This document shows, piece after piece, positions 36,417 to 45,231 of a DNA stretch of 64,000 nt. Each line of letters starts with the position of its first letter. Positions within the stretch are counted from its first letter, which is position 1. The notes beneath the pieces are model-generated. The model made no database searches. It saw nothing but the letters and a program-made list of their open reading frames with translations, and was not told the DNA's origin. Origin of the DNA: JAFAGX01 sp035622175 (GTDB taxonomy: Bacteria > Acidobacteriota > Terriglobia > Terriglobales > Acidobacteriaceae); NCBI GenBank assembly GCA_035622175.1, contig DASPVV010000235.1:1-64000 (forward strand), given 5' to 3'. Position numbers and translations under genes: made by a program.

Positions 36417-36623
36417 CTAGATGGGTTCGATTTTCGCCAGCCGCTCATGAATCTTTTCGAGCAGCTCGGCGATTTTCTCGAGCACCTCTTTGCTTTCCCT
36501 GACTGCTGACTCGAGCTCATTGGGTCTCGTGTAGCTCGTTTTGATACCGGCGATTTTGCGATTAAGATTTCTGAGGAGTTTTTCAAAACTTGGGGCAGGG
36601 AGCGGCCCGTCGAGATTCGACAC
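36417..36623 (-). CDS. Small coiled-coil protein, 68 residues
   Basis: GTG start at 36623 with a good ribosome binding site (ggagg, nine bases upstream, near 36633-36637). The second half, ESAVRESKEVLEKIAELLEK followed by IHERLAKIEPI, has regular heptad spacing of Leu and Ile and is a likely coiled coil. I do not recognise the family. The longer frame to 36842 has a low-quality N-terminal extension. The clean coiled-coil pattern and the ribosome binding site make a real small gene more likely than chance. Confidence 0.5.
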   Translation of the reverse strand: MSNLDGPLPAPSFEKLLRNLNRKIAGIKTSYTRPNELESAVRESKEVLEKIAELLEKIHERLAKIEPI

Positions 36624-36896
36624 CTTGAAGTTCCTCCGTTCTTGAGAGCAAACGCATTCTAGCGCGTTGCTCCCAGCAATCGACACGCTAAAAATGATGG
36701 TGAGGACGTCGAGGTGTGGCAGCTCTGACCAAGTCCTTACCAGTCGGGACGCACTCGATCGCGGCACTGTACTTGGCAGATAGCGAATCCGCCAAGAACA
36801 CGTCGCCGGTTCTGAGTCAGGTGGTGAACTCCTAACAACCATCGTAGGTGAATTACGACGGACACGAGGTGACTGCCGGGGGTGATTTGCGTGTTG

Positions 36897-37023
36897 GGTT
36901 TGGTCCCAAGAAGCTTGCTTCTAGCAGCATTGCTCTTTTCTTAATTGGGTTCACTGGCCGCGGCGAGGCTAATTTAGCAGCGCCAAGGGTGGCATCAGGC
37001 AGAGTTTTCATCACCCTGCTTGT
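36897..37023 (+). pseudogene. Truncated, decayed copy of the small membrane-protein gene at 48880-49263
   Basis: The bases here align by eye with 48893-49010: the start ggtcccaa, the stretch agcattgctctttt, ttaattgggtt and gcgccaagggtg all correspond, with small indels, at roughly 75-80 % identity. The translated copy keeps ALFLIGFTGRGE where the intact gene has FFLIGFTGCGD, so the lipobox-like Cys is lost. Similarity stops shortly before the 3' end of the spermidine-synthase-like gene on the other strand. The rest of the open frame (to 37684) is a shadow of that gene. Confidence 0.6.
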
Positions 37024-37044
37024 TGCCGATAGGTCCAATTCCGG

Positions 37045-39303
37045 CTACCCGCAAAGAAATGAGGAAGCCACTACGTGCTGCTTGCGTAACAATCCAATGC
37101 CCGCTAAACCGTACAGAACCATTGCCAGAAGCAGAAGTGCCTTCATTCCGACCACCAAGGACACAGTCTCCAACAATCCTCCGAGTACCGCACCCAGCAT
37201 GTTTGCTCCCAATGCGCCACCTGGTGATTCCGCATTCCGAAACTCTAGGGAAAAAAGCAGACCGGCGAAAAACACTGGTATCGCAAAAACTGCCGCGACC
37301 ATGATTCCAACAACGTCCGCAGCGCAATTAAGCCGCGAAAATGGGAAGGCGTACGCTGCCAGCAACCCGAGCATCAATGGTACGATGAGCCAGCGTCTTC
37401 GAATTCTTTCTGGCATGTGCTCGGCTGTGAGGTTGGCAGCCAATAGCGTGATTAACACGCAGGAGATTGCAATCCCGTTGACTTGCCAAGTGGTGCCAAA
37501 ATACAACGCCAATCTGCTTACAAGCTGTGTTTCGAGAAGGAGAAATCCGGCACCCATAGTGAAAAAAAATAACGAAGGAATCTGCCAGGACACGCCTGGC
37601 AGTTGTGCGTACAGACCTAAGGACATGAATAAAACGAGAACACTAATCCAGATATACGTCTGTGGTATTGACCTTCGTTGCTGATACAAGTAAGGCCAAT
37701 CATCGTTTGTAACCGGCACCTCCTCACTATTGGGTTGCACTCGGTTTCGATCCACGAAAGCGGCCAAGCGAGCATCGTGGGACAGAACCTCGGGGATCCG
37801 CTCGGATGGGGAAATCACAAAACACGTCGCTTCCACGGAAAACATGGCGTTGGCGTGAAAAATTAACGGAGCCAAACCGAAAACCTGCTGCAGCATTTCA
37901 CTCAGCCTTTTGGACATCCAGGGGTGGTCGACTTGGAATTTAATAAAGAGAATCCCGTCAGGCTTCAAAAGACGCTTGGCCTCTCGGATGGATTCTTCCG
38001 TGTAAACATAGTTGTCGATTCTCATATTCGAATAATCTGAGAATTGAGTATGCGAGTCTAGCAAGCCGAACAAGATTAAGTCATACCTCCGTGAACTCCG
38101 CTTCAGGAATGCTCTCGCGTCGGTCAGATATACTGCGACGTGCGGCGAATCGTATGGATGTTCAGGATGCTCCTTCTTGCCAATGGCCAAAATCGCCGGA
38201 TCGATCTCGACAGCGTCGATTAGGGTGCTAGCGTGGCGTAAGGCTGCTGCGACGTCGTTGCCCGTTCCCGCTCCCACTACAAGCACTGTCGGGGAGGGAC
38301 CAGTGAAGCGAAAGGGAAGGTTGTAAGGATTCTCCTCGGGGGGGCCGCTAAGCACTTTGGGATGGTGTTCGAGAAAACCGCGAGACAAGTTTACCGTCGA
38401 TTGATATCCCGTGTGGTTAACCTGGAGATATCCTCCAATGGGCTCCCCGTCGGGAGCGAAAACTCTAAAATAACTAATTTGCTGGTATGGAGTCCAAATA
38501 CTGAATCGCTCTTTGGTAGAGGGGTCAAGCAAAAGCAAGGCAACGGGTACGCAAAGACTGGCAATCAGCTTTCGCTCTCGAGCGGTGGTCTGCATCCCAG
38601 CGAACCCGATCATCACACCACTGAGCCAAACCGAAGGTGGCAGCATCAAACGGCTCACGCCAACAAACACCAAGATCCCTAGCAGGCTTCCCAAAAGGTT
38701 CCAGGCATACGCGGACAACACCTTTGGTGCTCGATTCATTTGTCGACTAACAACCTGGCCCAGCGGAACAAATATCCACACGAGCAGGATGAAGAGCAGC
38801 GTAGCCAATGCCGCCGACATAACAAAGTAAGTCAACCCAGAAGCTTGTCCGCCACCCCAGATCTCCACATCCCGACCGGAACCAAGGTCTTGCGAAATGT
38901 GTTCCAAAGCTCGATTTGCGAACGGTAGGCGAACAACTAAAACCAATCCGAGAAAGGCCGTAATCCCAGTTCGCCAGCGCAGCGCATTGCTTGCCATGGC
39001 GCACCCCAAACCAAAACCAAGAAAGCAGAGCAGTAACGTAAGGTTCTTGAAATATGCGAAAACCCGAACTTCAACAGCGATCCAGCGAATGATGGCAAGT
39101 TCGGTAAACAGCACAAGAAAACTGGCTAGCAAAAGGCGCAAAATGCTAAATGGGTCGTTGACTGAAGCACGTGCGGGATCGCAGCCGCTTTGCTTGGAAT
39201 TTGCCAAGCAAATTCGGAAGACGATCAGGAATGCGGCTGCGACGATGACGCTGATTGCTCGTAAGCTGTCGAACATGCTCGGCACCAGCCAACTAACGGC
39301 CAC
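37045..39303 (-). CDS. Membrane-embedded spermidine-synthase-like (SpeE-type) protein
   Basis: 752 residues in three parts: about seven N-terminal spans, a central class I methyltransferase-fold domain of the spermine/spermidine synthase family (VLVVGAGTGNDVAAAL, IDAVEIDPAI, PHVAVYLTDARAFL, YDLILFGLLDSHTQ), and about six C-terminal spans. Soluble SpeE is about 280 residues; this fused form is known in various bacteria but its substrate is unknown. The usual putrescine-binding Asp-rich segment is altered (FGLLDSHTQ), so polyamine synthesis is uncertain. GTG at 39303 or ATG at 39276 may be the start; neither has a clear ribosome binding site. Codon use is less GC-rich than the core genes. Confidence 0.8.
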   Translation of the reverse strand: MAVSWLVPSMFDSLRAISVIVAAAFLIVFRICLANSKQSGCDPARASVNDPFSILRLLLASFLVLFTELAIIRWIAVEVRVFAYFKNLTLLLCFLGFGLGCAMASNALRWRTGITAFLGLVLVVRLPFANRALEHISQDLGSGRDVEIWGGGQASGLTYFVMSAALATLLFILLVWIFVPLGQVVSRQMNRAPKVLSAYAWNLLGSLLGILVFVGVSRLMLPPSVWLSGVMIGFAGMQTTARERKLIASLCVPVALLLLDPSTKERFSIWTPYQQISYFRVFAPDGEPIGGYLQVNHTGYQSTVNLSRGFLEHHPKVLSGPPEENPYNLPFRFTGPSPTVLVVGAGTGNDVAAALRHASTLIDAVEIDPAILAIGKKEHPEHPYDSPHVAVYLTDARAFLKRSSRRYDLILFGLLDSHTQFSDYSNMRIDNYVYTEESIREAKRLLKPDGILFIKFQVDHPWMSKRLSEMLQQVFGLAPLIFHANAMFSVEATCFVISPSERIPEVLSHDARLAAFVDRNRVQPNSEEVPVTNDDWPYLYQQRRSIPQTYIWISVLVLFMSLGLYAQLPGVSWQIPSLFFFTMGAGFLLLETQLVSRLALYFGTTWQVNGIAISCVLITLLAANLTAEHMPERIRRRWLIVPLMLGLLAAYAFPFSRLNCAADVVGIMVAAVFAIPVFFAGLLFSLEFRNAESPGGALGANMLGAVLGGLLETVSLVVGMKALLLLAMVLYGLAGIGLLRKQHVVASSFLCG

Positions 39304-39491
39304 TTTTTATTTTCTCGCTATGGTGACGCGTTGTGTTTCATACGCGACAATCGGGATCATCGGATCAACGCGGCACAGTGAAACAACTTGACCTTCATCA
39401 GGTAGTTTCCTGATGTTCCCAATTCGGCTGAAGTTCATGCAGCGTGAACCTAGGTGGCGGATTTGACAGTGTCGCGGGAATCGACGAACTT

Positions 39492-40592
39492 CTAGAGTAC
39501 CAGCGACCAGTTCAGAAACGCCCACAGCCAGACGAGATTGAGAGCGAACAGAGCGGCAGTTATAAAGGCGAAACGGGTCCACTTGATGCTTACGGCCCAA
39601 TCTCCCATCACCACAAACGCCGGATAGACAGTCAAAAGATATCGTAGACCGCCCAGCAGCGGCCTGCCCGTGTACATCAGCATCTGGAGGAACACGATGA
39701 GGGAGAAGAATCTGTCCTCGATGCGGACCTTCGGGCGCAGGCTGATGACGGCGAACATGAAAAGAAGACTCAGTTTGAATGCGAGAACTATGTCCATGCG
39801 AGTTACGATCAGGCGAATTGCTTCCACCAGCCCCCTCCACGGCGGCACCAATGTCATGCCCTGATATAAGCGGTAGGCTTCAAACACCGACGGACGCCCC
39901 GACCAGTGCAGCCACAACCAGTAGCTAAGCCATCCCGCGGGAGCAAGCAACGTTACAGCCGATCTCATCCGTTTGCTTTTCAACGCCAGGAGCCAGAGCG
40001 GAATCGTAACGAGCACACCAGACGGTCTTGCCGCCCCGGCAAGGATGGCGCAGACGGTAGCCTGCCACCACCGGTTTTCACGCGCGCAGACAACCGCCCA
40101 CAGGATCAGGGCCAGCGTCAGAGATTCCGCATAACCTGCAAACAGTACGAAACTCGTTGGCCATACCGACACAAGCAGGGTCATTCGCTGGATGCCCGGC
40201 TCCGATAAATCAGGTTGCGCAAGTCTGAGCAGGCCCCAAAAGAAAAAAAAAGCCGCCACGGTCGACACAGCCAGTGCCGCCGCAATCGGCGGGACCACGG
40301 TGCTTCCGAGTCGAACCGCCCCCGGGTAAAGCGGGTAGAAAATAACCGCCATCGGCAGGTCGTAACCGTGATTGGAGATGTGTAGATACCAGAGCGTGTC
40401 GAACCGCTCCCAGACTCCGAGCCATGCGTAATACCAGCTGCCCGGCATGGAGAGGTTTTCGGTGAGGGCATTGCTTCGAATGAGGGCCGGATCGGGGCGC
40501 AAGAAGAACGAAGCCGCCGCGGCGGCCGATGAGGACAACACGCGCAACGTCACCGTAATCGTCAACGCCGTCTGCCAGCGCGTCTTTGGCAT
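39492..40592 (-). CDS. PIG-V-like GT-C glycosyltransferase
   Basis: 366 residues, polytopic. The loop after the first span, WERFDTLWYLHISNHGYD, carries the acidic residue and WY/GY pattern of PIG-V and related mannosyltransferases that use a lipid-linked sugar donor. About eight further spans follow. ATG at 40592 has a GGAG site nine bases upstream; a GTG at 40607 is an alternative. Likely adds a sugar to a lipid or protein on the outer face of the inner membrane. Neighbours on the same strand, the methyltransferase and the SpeE-like protein, suggest an envelope or glycan context. Confidence 0.75.
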   Translation of the reverse strand: MPKTRWQTALTITVTLRVLSSSAAAAASFFLRPDPALIRSNALTENLSMPGSWYYAWLGVWERFDTLWYLHISNHGYDLPMAVIFYPLYPGAVRLGSTVVPPIAAALAVSTVAAFFFFWGLLRLAQPDLSEPGIQRMTLLVSVWPTSFVLFAGYAESLTLALILWAVVCARENRWWQATVCAILAGAARPSGVLVTIPLWLLALKSKRMRSAVTLLAPAGWLSYWLWLHWSGRPSVFEAYRLYQGMTLVPPWRGLVEAIRLIVTRMDIVLAFKLSLLFMFAVISLRPKVRIEDRFFSLIVFLQMLMYTGRPLLGGLRYLLTVYPAFVVMGDWAVSIKWTRFAFITAALFALNLVWLWAFLNWSLVL

Positions 40593-40909
40593 GGCTCGCA
40601 GCTCCACCCTCGTTTGCGCTCATGGAGAGCCCAGCAGCCGAGTCTAGCAGCACCCGGTTCTTAGCTCAGCATCCTCGGTTGCCGAGGACTCATCGTCCCC
40701 TCGCCCGCTGGTATAGTAAAAGATCTCACACACGCGAGAATCAGGAACTTCTCGAGGACCTCAAGGCAGGGAGGCATGGATCGTATATACGGATGAGTCA
40801 CCGCCGCGTTTGGAACTTCTGCGCACGTCGCTGACATTGACTGATCGGAAGTACCCGGTGGTGACCGGCTCCTCATGAATGCCGGCGGCGGGCGAAGCCC
40901 CTTTTTTGT
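40593..40909. other. Intergenic stretch without a convincing gene
   Basis: About 317 bases between the glycosyltransferase and methyltransferase genes. The minus-strand frame 40761-41150 overlaps the methyltransferase and shows no protein character. A -10-like TATAGT near 40711-40716 is the only signal noticed. Confidence 0.4.
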
Positions 40910-41530
40910 TCATGGCGGCGGTAGAAGGCCGCTGCGCTCGAGCAGCACCAGGAAGTGCAGATTCCCGCCAAAGACATAATCGAATGGCCAGGGATACAAG
41001 CCGAGTTCGTTCACCTCGGCGGCAATTCGCAAATCGAGGATCCGCCACAGCTCGTTCCATTCCTTTGTGAATAGATAGTGGTAGGGGAGAGCCACGGCGT
41101 GGCGCGCGTTCCCTACATAGTCCATGAAGCGCAGCCGCAGCCCTGCGCATGGGCCTTGCAGTAGGTGGTCTTTTAGGACAAGCCAGCGGCGCGACACTCG
41201 CACAGCTTCCCGCAGCAGCAACAGAGGGTCAGAGGTGTGGTGCAGAACATCCATTAACATGACACCGTCAAAATGTGCCTCGCCATAAGGCAGGGTCGTG
41301 CCGTCGAAGGCCGTTACCGGTATCCATGTCTGCTTCCTAAGCAGAACCTCGACCCCCTCAATGCGAAGATCGGGGCGCTGCTCTTGGAGCGATCGGGCCA
41401 GTTTCCCGTCACCGCAACCAACATCGAGAAGACTGCAACCCGGTGGGATCAGTTCGGACAAAAGCTCGGCAAGACGTCGAATACGCCTGCCAGAAACGTA
41501 GCCTTCGTGGACTCGGTCGAGCAGATTCAT
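40910..41530 (-). CDS. Class I SAM-dependent methyltransferase
   Basis: 206 residues. Motif I LLDVGCGDGKLARSL (SAM-binding), an acidic residue at the end of strand 2 (IEGVEVL), and the post-motif MLMDVLHHTSDPLLLLREA are clear. The C-terminal part (YHYLFTKEWNELWR) resembles methyltransferases in polysaccharide clusters. No membrane span. The ATG at 41530 lies close to the decayed integrase on the other strand. The substrate is unknown. Confidence 0.8.
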   Translation of the reverse strand: MNLLDRVHEGYVSGRRIRRLAELLSELIPPGCSLLDVGCGDGKLARSLQEQRPDLRIEGVEVLLRKQTWIPVTAFDGTTLPYGEAHFDGVMLMDVLHHTSDPLLLLREAVRVSRRWLVLKDHLLQGPCAGLRLRFMDYVGNARHAVALPYHYLFTKEWNELWRILDLRIAAEVNELGLYPWPFDYVFGGNLHFLVLLERSGLLPPP

Positions 41531-41699
41531 TTCCGTGCGAGCCTGACAATTCCGACGAGATACTGAACTGGTTCGCCTCGCCAGTTTATGCCTCTATTCG
41601 CCAGATTTGTGACTTTCAGGCCGGATTCTCGCAATTTCTTGATTGGCTTCCTCATGCTTACTTCGAGCATCCCGCAGCTCTTTCTTCTCTACGCGAACC

Positions 41700-42113
41700 T
41701 CCATCGATCAGATGGGTCGCTGCCTTCAGGGTATTAGAGCGGCTTTCATTGGGTGGTTCAGGTTCGGTTTTTGTTAACCTCCAAGGTGAGCCTTGTTATA
41801 AGCATTGGTTCGATTCGGCCGTGAAGGAAGCGGGCATCCGAGTCTTTACCTGGTATTGCCCGCGTCCGACGTTTCGGAGTCGGCTGTTCATGGCGGGACA
41901 CGCCTCAACACGGTCGCTGACCTGATGGGACACAAGACGATTCAGATAACGATGCGTTACACTCACCTAGCCCCAACACATCAGCTCGCTGCGCTCGAAT
42001 GCTCAGTCCCACAACCTAGCGTAGGATCAGCAGCACAGCCCGAATTAAGCGGAACCAGAACTGACACCAGCCGCGAAAGCGTTTCTCATGGAGAGTTGGC
42101 GGTCATCGACTAA
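41700..42113 (+). pseudogene. Decayed tyrosine recombinase (integrase), 3' part
   Basis: Two overlapping frames together give the C-terminal half of a phage-type integrase. The first frame carries VFVNLQGEP and FTWYCPRPTFRSRLFMAG, corresponding to the family FTWHxLRHTFxSRLxMAG; the His before TF is now Pro. About 41900 the frame shifts and the rest continues as TRLNTVADLMGHKTIQ then ITMRYTHLAP, with the catalytic Tyr. A one- or two-base indel near 41900 and the lost His make it non-functional. The N-terminal half is missing. It ends 38 bases before the tRNA fragment. Confidence 0.75.
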
Positions 42114-42151
42114 ATGCCTTACGATCTATTCATTAGCGATGAAGGGGGCCG

Positions 42152-42186
42152 TTAGCTCAGCGGTCAGAGCAGTGGACTCATAATCC
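42152..42186 (+). repeat. 5'-half tRNA fragment, left direct repeat
   Basis: 35 bases identical to positions 47437-47471 in the intact tRNA-Ile2 gene. They cover the D arm and the anticodon arm through the 3' side of the anticodon stem. The acceptor strand just before it is similar but not identical, and nothing downstream can form the T arm. It is therefore an attachment-site scar rather than a tRNA gene. Confidence 0.8.
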
Positions 42187-42501
42187 GAATAGGGACAATT
42201 GGGTCTGAGCAGCATCGGGTTGCATCTGGTTGTAAGATCAGTGAAAACGCTCTTCTTGGTGAACCGCGATACTCTTCGATGAAACTCCATCTAAGCAGGT
42301 AGGCGCTCCAGTTTCCGCTACAATCGCCAGATCATTGGGAAACCAGATCAGTCGATTGGCTGGCTGATGAGATTCGGGGAGACCTATCGGCTCATGTAGC
42401 ATCACCCTTCGGGGTTCAGTCCATCCCGTCTGACGGGGTACACATTTTGAGCGACGAGAGCGGATGGTTTTATTTTCCGCCCCGAGTTTAAGCTATCGTT
42501 A

Positions 42502-42579
42502 CTGACTCTGGCCGAGTGAACGGGACTCGACATCCCCATCCTCAAGCAAGCCAAAGCCGAGTACGCGAAGATGCAGTAG
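42502..42579 (+). pseudogene. Remnant of the C-terminus of a TPR protein
   Basis: In one frame the bases read LTL, a stop, then LDIPILKQAKAEYAKMQ and a TAG. The ending closely resembles, from memory, a C-terminus common in acidobacterial TPR and Ser/Thr-kinase proteins (FxxLWKDADPDIPILK then AKAEYAKLQ). The internal stop and lack of anything recognisable upstream show that it is a relic. Confidence 0.4.
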
Positions 42580-42702
42580 CCTGAGTTTAGGCTTGCATCA
42601 ATGGGACTGGCCTCAATTTAGTGGGTCCGAAAGCTAATCGGCTGAGCGGGGAGGGTTTTGCACAGGCAACTTGATCTTAACGAAATTTCAACAGAGCGTC
42701 CC

Positions 42703-42730
42703 TTGACAAGTCACTCTTCGAGAGTATAGT
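42703..42730 (+). promoter_or_regulatory. Strong sigma70-type promoter for the kumamolisin-like gene
   Basis: A perfect TTGACA (42703-42708) and TATAGT (42725-42730) with 16 bases between them. It is the best promoter match noticed in the window. The transcript would have a leader of about 230 bases before the ATG at 42964. Confidence 0.6.
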
Positions 42731-42963
42731 CAGCTCTATTCGATTACCGGACAACTCCCATCTTGTAGAGCTGGTCGTACGCATAGGGGCGTAGTCAAAC
42801 ATGCTCCGCCTTCGAAAGACCTCGGTCACCATGCAGGGCGAAAATCAGCCAACCAGGCATCGCTGTACCGCAAGCGGACCGCGCGGGGAAGGATAAATAT
42901 TTCGAAACGGTGAGCCAATTGGGGCTTCAATTTCCGCAGTCATTAAGCGCAGAGGAGAAATCG

Positions 42964-45231
42964 ATGATTCGAAGATTATTGATGTCTTGGCTGACCTTGG
43001 GGGTGGCGCTTATGTGGATCATGAATATTTGCCATGCCCAATCACTGCCCCTATTGACCCGTCATGTGCGTGAAGCCACTCTCAATGGGCAGGCACAGTC
43101 CGTCGGGCGGCTCCCCGCAACCCAGCAGATGCGTCTTGTCCTTGTGCTGCCGCTCCGCAATCAGGCAGAGCTAGATCACTTTTTGCAGCAACTCTATGAT
43201 CCTAGCAGCGCGTCGTACCGCCAGCTCCTCACGGTGGAAGAGTTCACCGCCAGATTTGGTCCCAGCCAGGACGATTATGACACGCTGGCTCATTTCGCGA
43301 AGACACACGGCTTTACCGTGGTTGCTACTTCCCGCAATCGCATGAACCTCGATGTCGCGGGCTCCGTGGCAACGATTGAGGAAGCTTTTCATCTGACATT
43401 GGGCGTCTATCGGCACCCCAGCGAAAAACGCACCTTCTACGCTCCGGATCGGGAGCCCACGGTGGACCTGCCTTTCCGGTTGTGGCACATCGCGGGCCTG
43501 GACAACTACTCGATCCCGCGTCCCGCCCTGGTGCGTAGACCCTCGGGGGTAAAGTCCCAGGCCACGACCGGCTCCGGTCCTGATGCTTCCTTTCTTGGCA
43601 GCGACATGCGGGCGGCCTATTACGAAGGAACGGCCCTAACCGGCAGCGGCCAGTCGCTCGGGTTACTCGAGTTTTTGGGCACCGATTTGGCCGACTTGGA
43701 CACATACTACGCGAACGTGAATCAAACGGAGAGTGTTCCGATCACGCTCCTCTCCACGGACGGGACCAGCACCAGCTGCGTCTATTCAGAAGAAGGTGGC
43801 TATTGTGATGACACGGAACAGACGATAGACATGACGCAGGCGCTCGGCATGGCGCCCGGCATGTCCAGCCTGGTGATGTACGTCGGTTCGACCGATGCGG
43901 CCATCTTTAACGCCATGGCTACGGCCAGTCCGCTGAACGCGCAATTGAGCTGCTCGTGGTCGTGGACCCCGGCGGATCCCAGCACGGATAACCCGTATTT
44001 CGAGGAGTTCGCGGCCCAGGGTCAGAATTTGTTTGCAGCGGCCGGCGACAGTGGCAGGTGGACGCCCTCTACCGAGTTTGTTTTTCCAGCGGATGATGTG
44101 TATCTCACGTCGGTCGGCGGGACGGACTTAGAGACCAGCAGCGCGGGTGGCCCGTGGAGTTCGGAAACTGCCTGGCTCTACGGCGGCGGCGGCATTTCGC
44201 CGGACAAATTTGCGATTCCCTTCTGGCAGACGACGACCGCGAGCGGCTGCTCCGATTGTTCTACAACCTATCGGAACGGCCCTGACGTCTCGGCCAATGC
44301 GAACTTTACCTATTACGTCTGCGCCGACCAAGAAGCCTGCACCGCTAACCTTTATGGCGGAACCAGTTTTGCGGCGCCTCTGTGGGCTGGCTACCTGGCT
44401 CTGGCCAATCAACAGGCAGTGGCTGACGGCGGCCAGACTTTTGGATTCATCAATCCGGCCCTCTATACGATTGGCTTAAGTTCGAGCTATGACACTGATT
44501 TCCACGACATCACCAGTGGCAGCAATGGCTATCCGGCTACCATCGGCTACGATTTGGCGACCGGCTGGGGAAGTCCGAACGAGAGCGGTTTGATTACTGG
44601 CTTGATCGGCACAATTAACACTCCCGGCTTCGGGCTTACAGCCTCGCCCTATTCGGTCGACGTGTTGCAGGGCAGCTCGGGAACCTCGACTATTACCAGC
44701 ACGGTGTTGAACGGCTTTGACTCGGCCATCTCCTTGTCTGCGACCAGCCTGCCAGCGGGCGTGACCGTAAGCTTCAGCCCAAGCTCGATCACCGGGGCTG
44801 GAACTTCGATCCTGACCGTCACCGTAGCCCCATCCACACCCTCTGGCACGTACAGAATTAACCTCAAGGGGGTCTCCGGGAGCACGACCGAAATCGTCAC
44901 GGTTTCCCTGACGGTGGAGCCAATCTATTTCACCATCAGTGCATCGCCCACATCGATTAGCGTCGCTAGGGGTGGCTCCGGCACTTACAGCATCAGTACG
45001 GCTGTTTATGACGGCTTTGACTCGGCCATTTCCTTGTCGGCGACTGGCTACCCAACGGGCGTCACTGTAGGCTTTAGTCCTAGCTCTATACCGAAGCCGG
45101 GCTCGGGGACGTCGACCATGACAGTCACGGTGGGTGAGGGGGTCGGGCTCGGGAACCACACGATTACCATAAATGCCGCAGGCGCAGGCATAACCCATGC
45201 GACTCAGGTGACTCTCGACGTCCTCCAGTAG
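42964..45231 (+). CDS. Secreted kumamolisin/sedolisin-like serine-carboxyl protease (S53) with two Ig-like C-terminal domains
   Basis: 755 residues. A signal peptide (to HAQS, about residue 26) precedes a pro-kumamolisin activation domain (to about 190) and the S53 catalytic domain. The Glu-Asp pair is in DTEQTIDMTQALGMAPG, the oxyanion Asp in the WTPADPST segment, the nucleophile Ser in YGGTSFAAPLWAG, and the calcium site in DFHDITSGSNGYPA. Two ~95-residue repeats follow, each with NGFDSAISLSA/DGFDSAISLSA. Such enzymes are active in acid outside the cell. ATG with aggag 6 bases upstream is preferred over GTG at 42910. Confidence 0.93.
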   Translation: MIRRLLMSWLTLGVALMWIMNICHAQSLPLLTRHVREATLNGQAQSVGRLPATQQMRLVLVLPLRNQAELDHFLQQLYDPSSASYRQLLTVEEFTARFGPSQDDYDTLAHFAKTHGFTVVATSRNRMNLDVAGSVATIEEAFHLTLGVYRHPSEKRTFYAPDREPTVDLPFRLWHIAGLDNYSIPRPALVRRPSGVKSQATTGSGPDASFLGSDMRAAYYEGTALTGSGQSLGLLEFLGTDLADLDTYYANVNQTESVPITLLSTDGTSTSCVYSEEGGYCDDTEQTIDMTQALGMAPGMSSLVMYVGSTDAAIFNAMATASPLNAQLSCSWSWTPADPSTDNPYFEEFAAQGQNLFAAAGDSGRWTPSTEFVFPADDVYLTSVGGTDLETSSAGGPWSSETAWLYGGGGISPDKFAIPFWQTTTASGCSDCSTTYRNGPDVSANANFTYYVCADQEACTANLYGGTSFAAPLWAGYLALANQQAVADGGQTFGFINPALYTIGLSSSYDTDFHDITSGSNGYPATIGYDLATGWGSPNESGLITGLIGTINTPGFGLTASPYSVDVLQGSSGTSTITSTVLNGFDSAISLSATSLPAGVTVSFSPSSITGAGTSILTVTVAPSTPSGTYRINLKGVSGSTTEIVTVSLTVEPIYFTISASPTSISVARGGSGTYSISTAVYDGFDSAISLSATGYPTGVTVGFSPSSIPKPGSGTSTMTVTVGEGVGLGNHTITINAAGAGITHATQVTLDVLQ

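Noticed and set aside
37045..37684. Continuation of the plus-strand frame from 36848 as a 278-residue protein
   Set aside because: Only its first part resembles a real gene family; the rest is antisense to the SpeE-like gene.
39307..39840. 177-residue minus-strand open frame
   Set aside because: Overlaps the glycosyltransferase in another frame and has no hydrophobic or family pattern.
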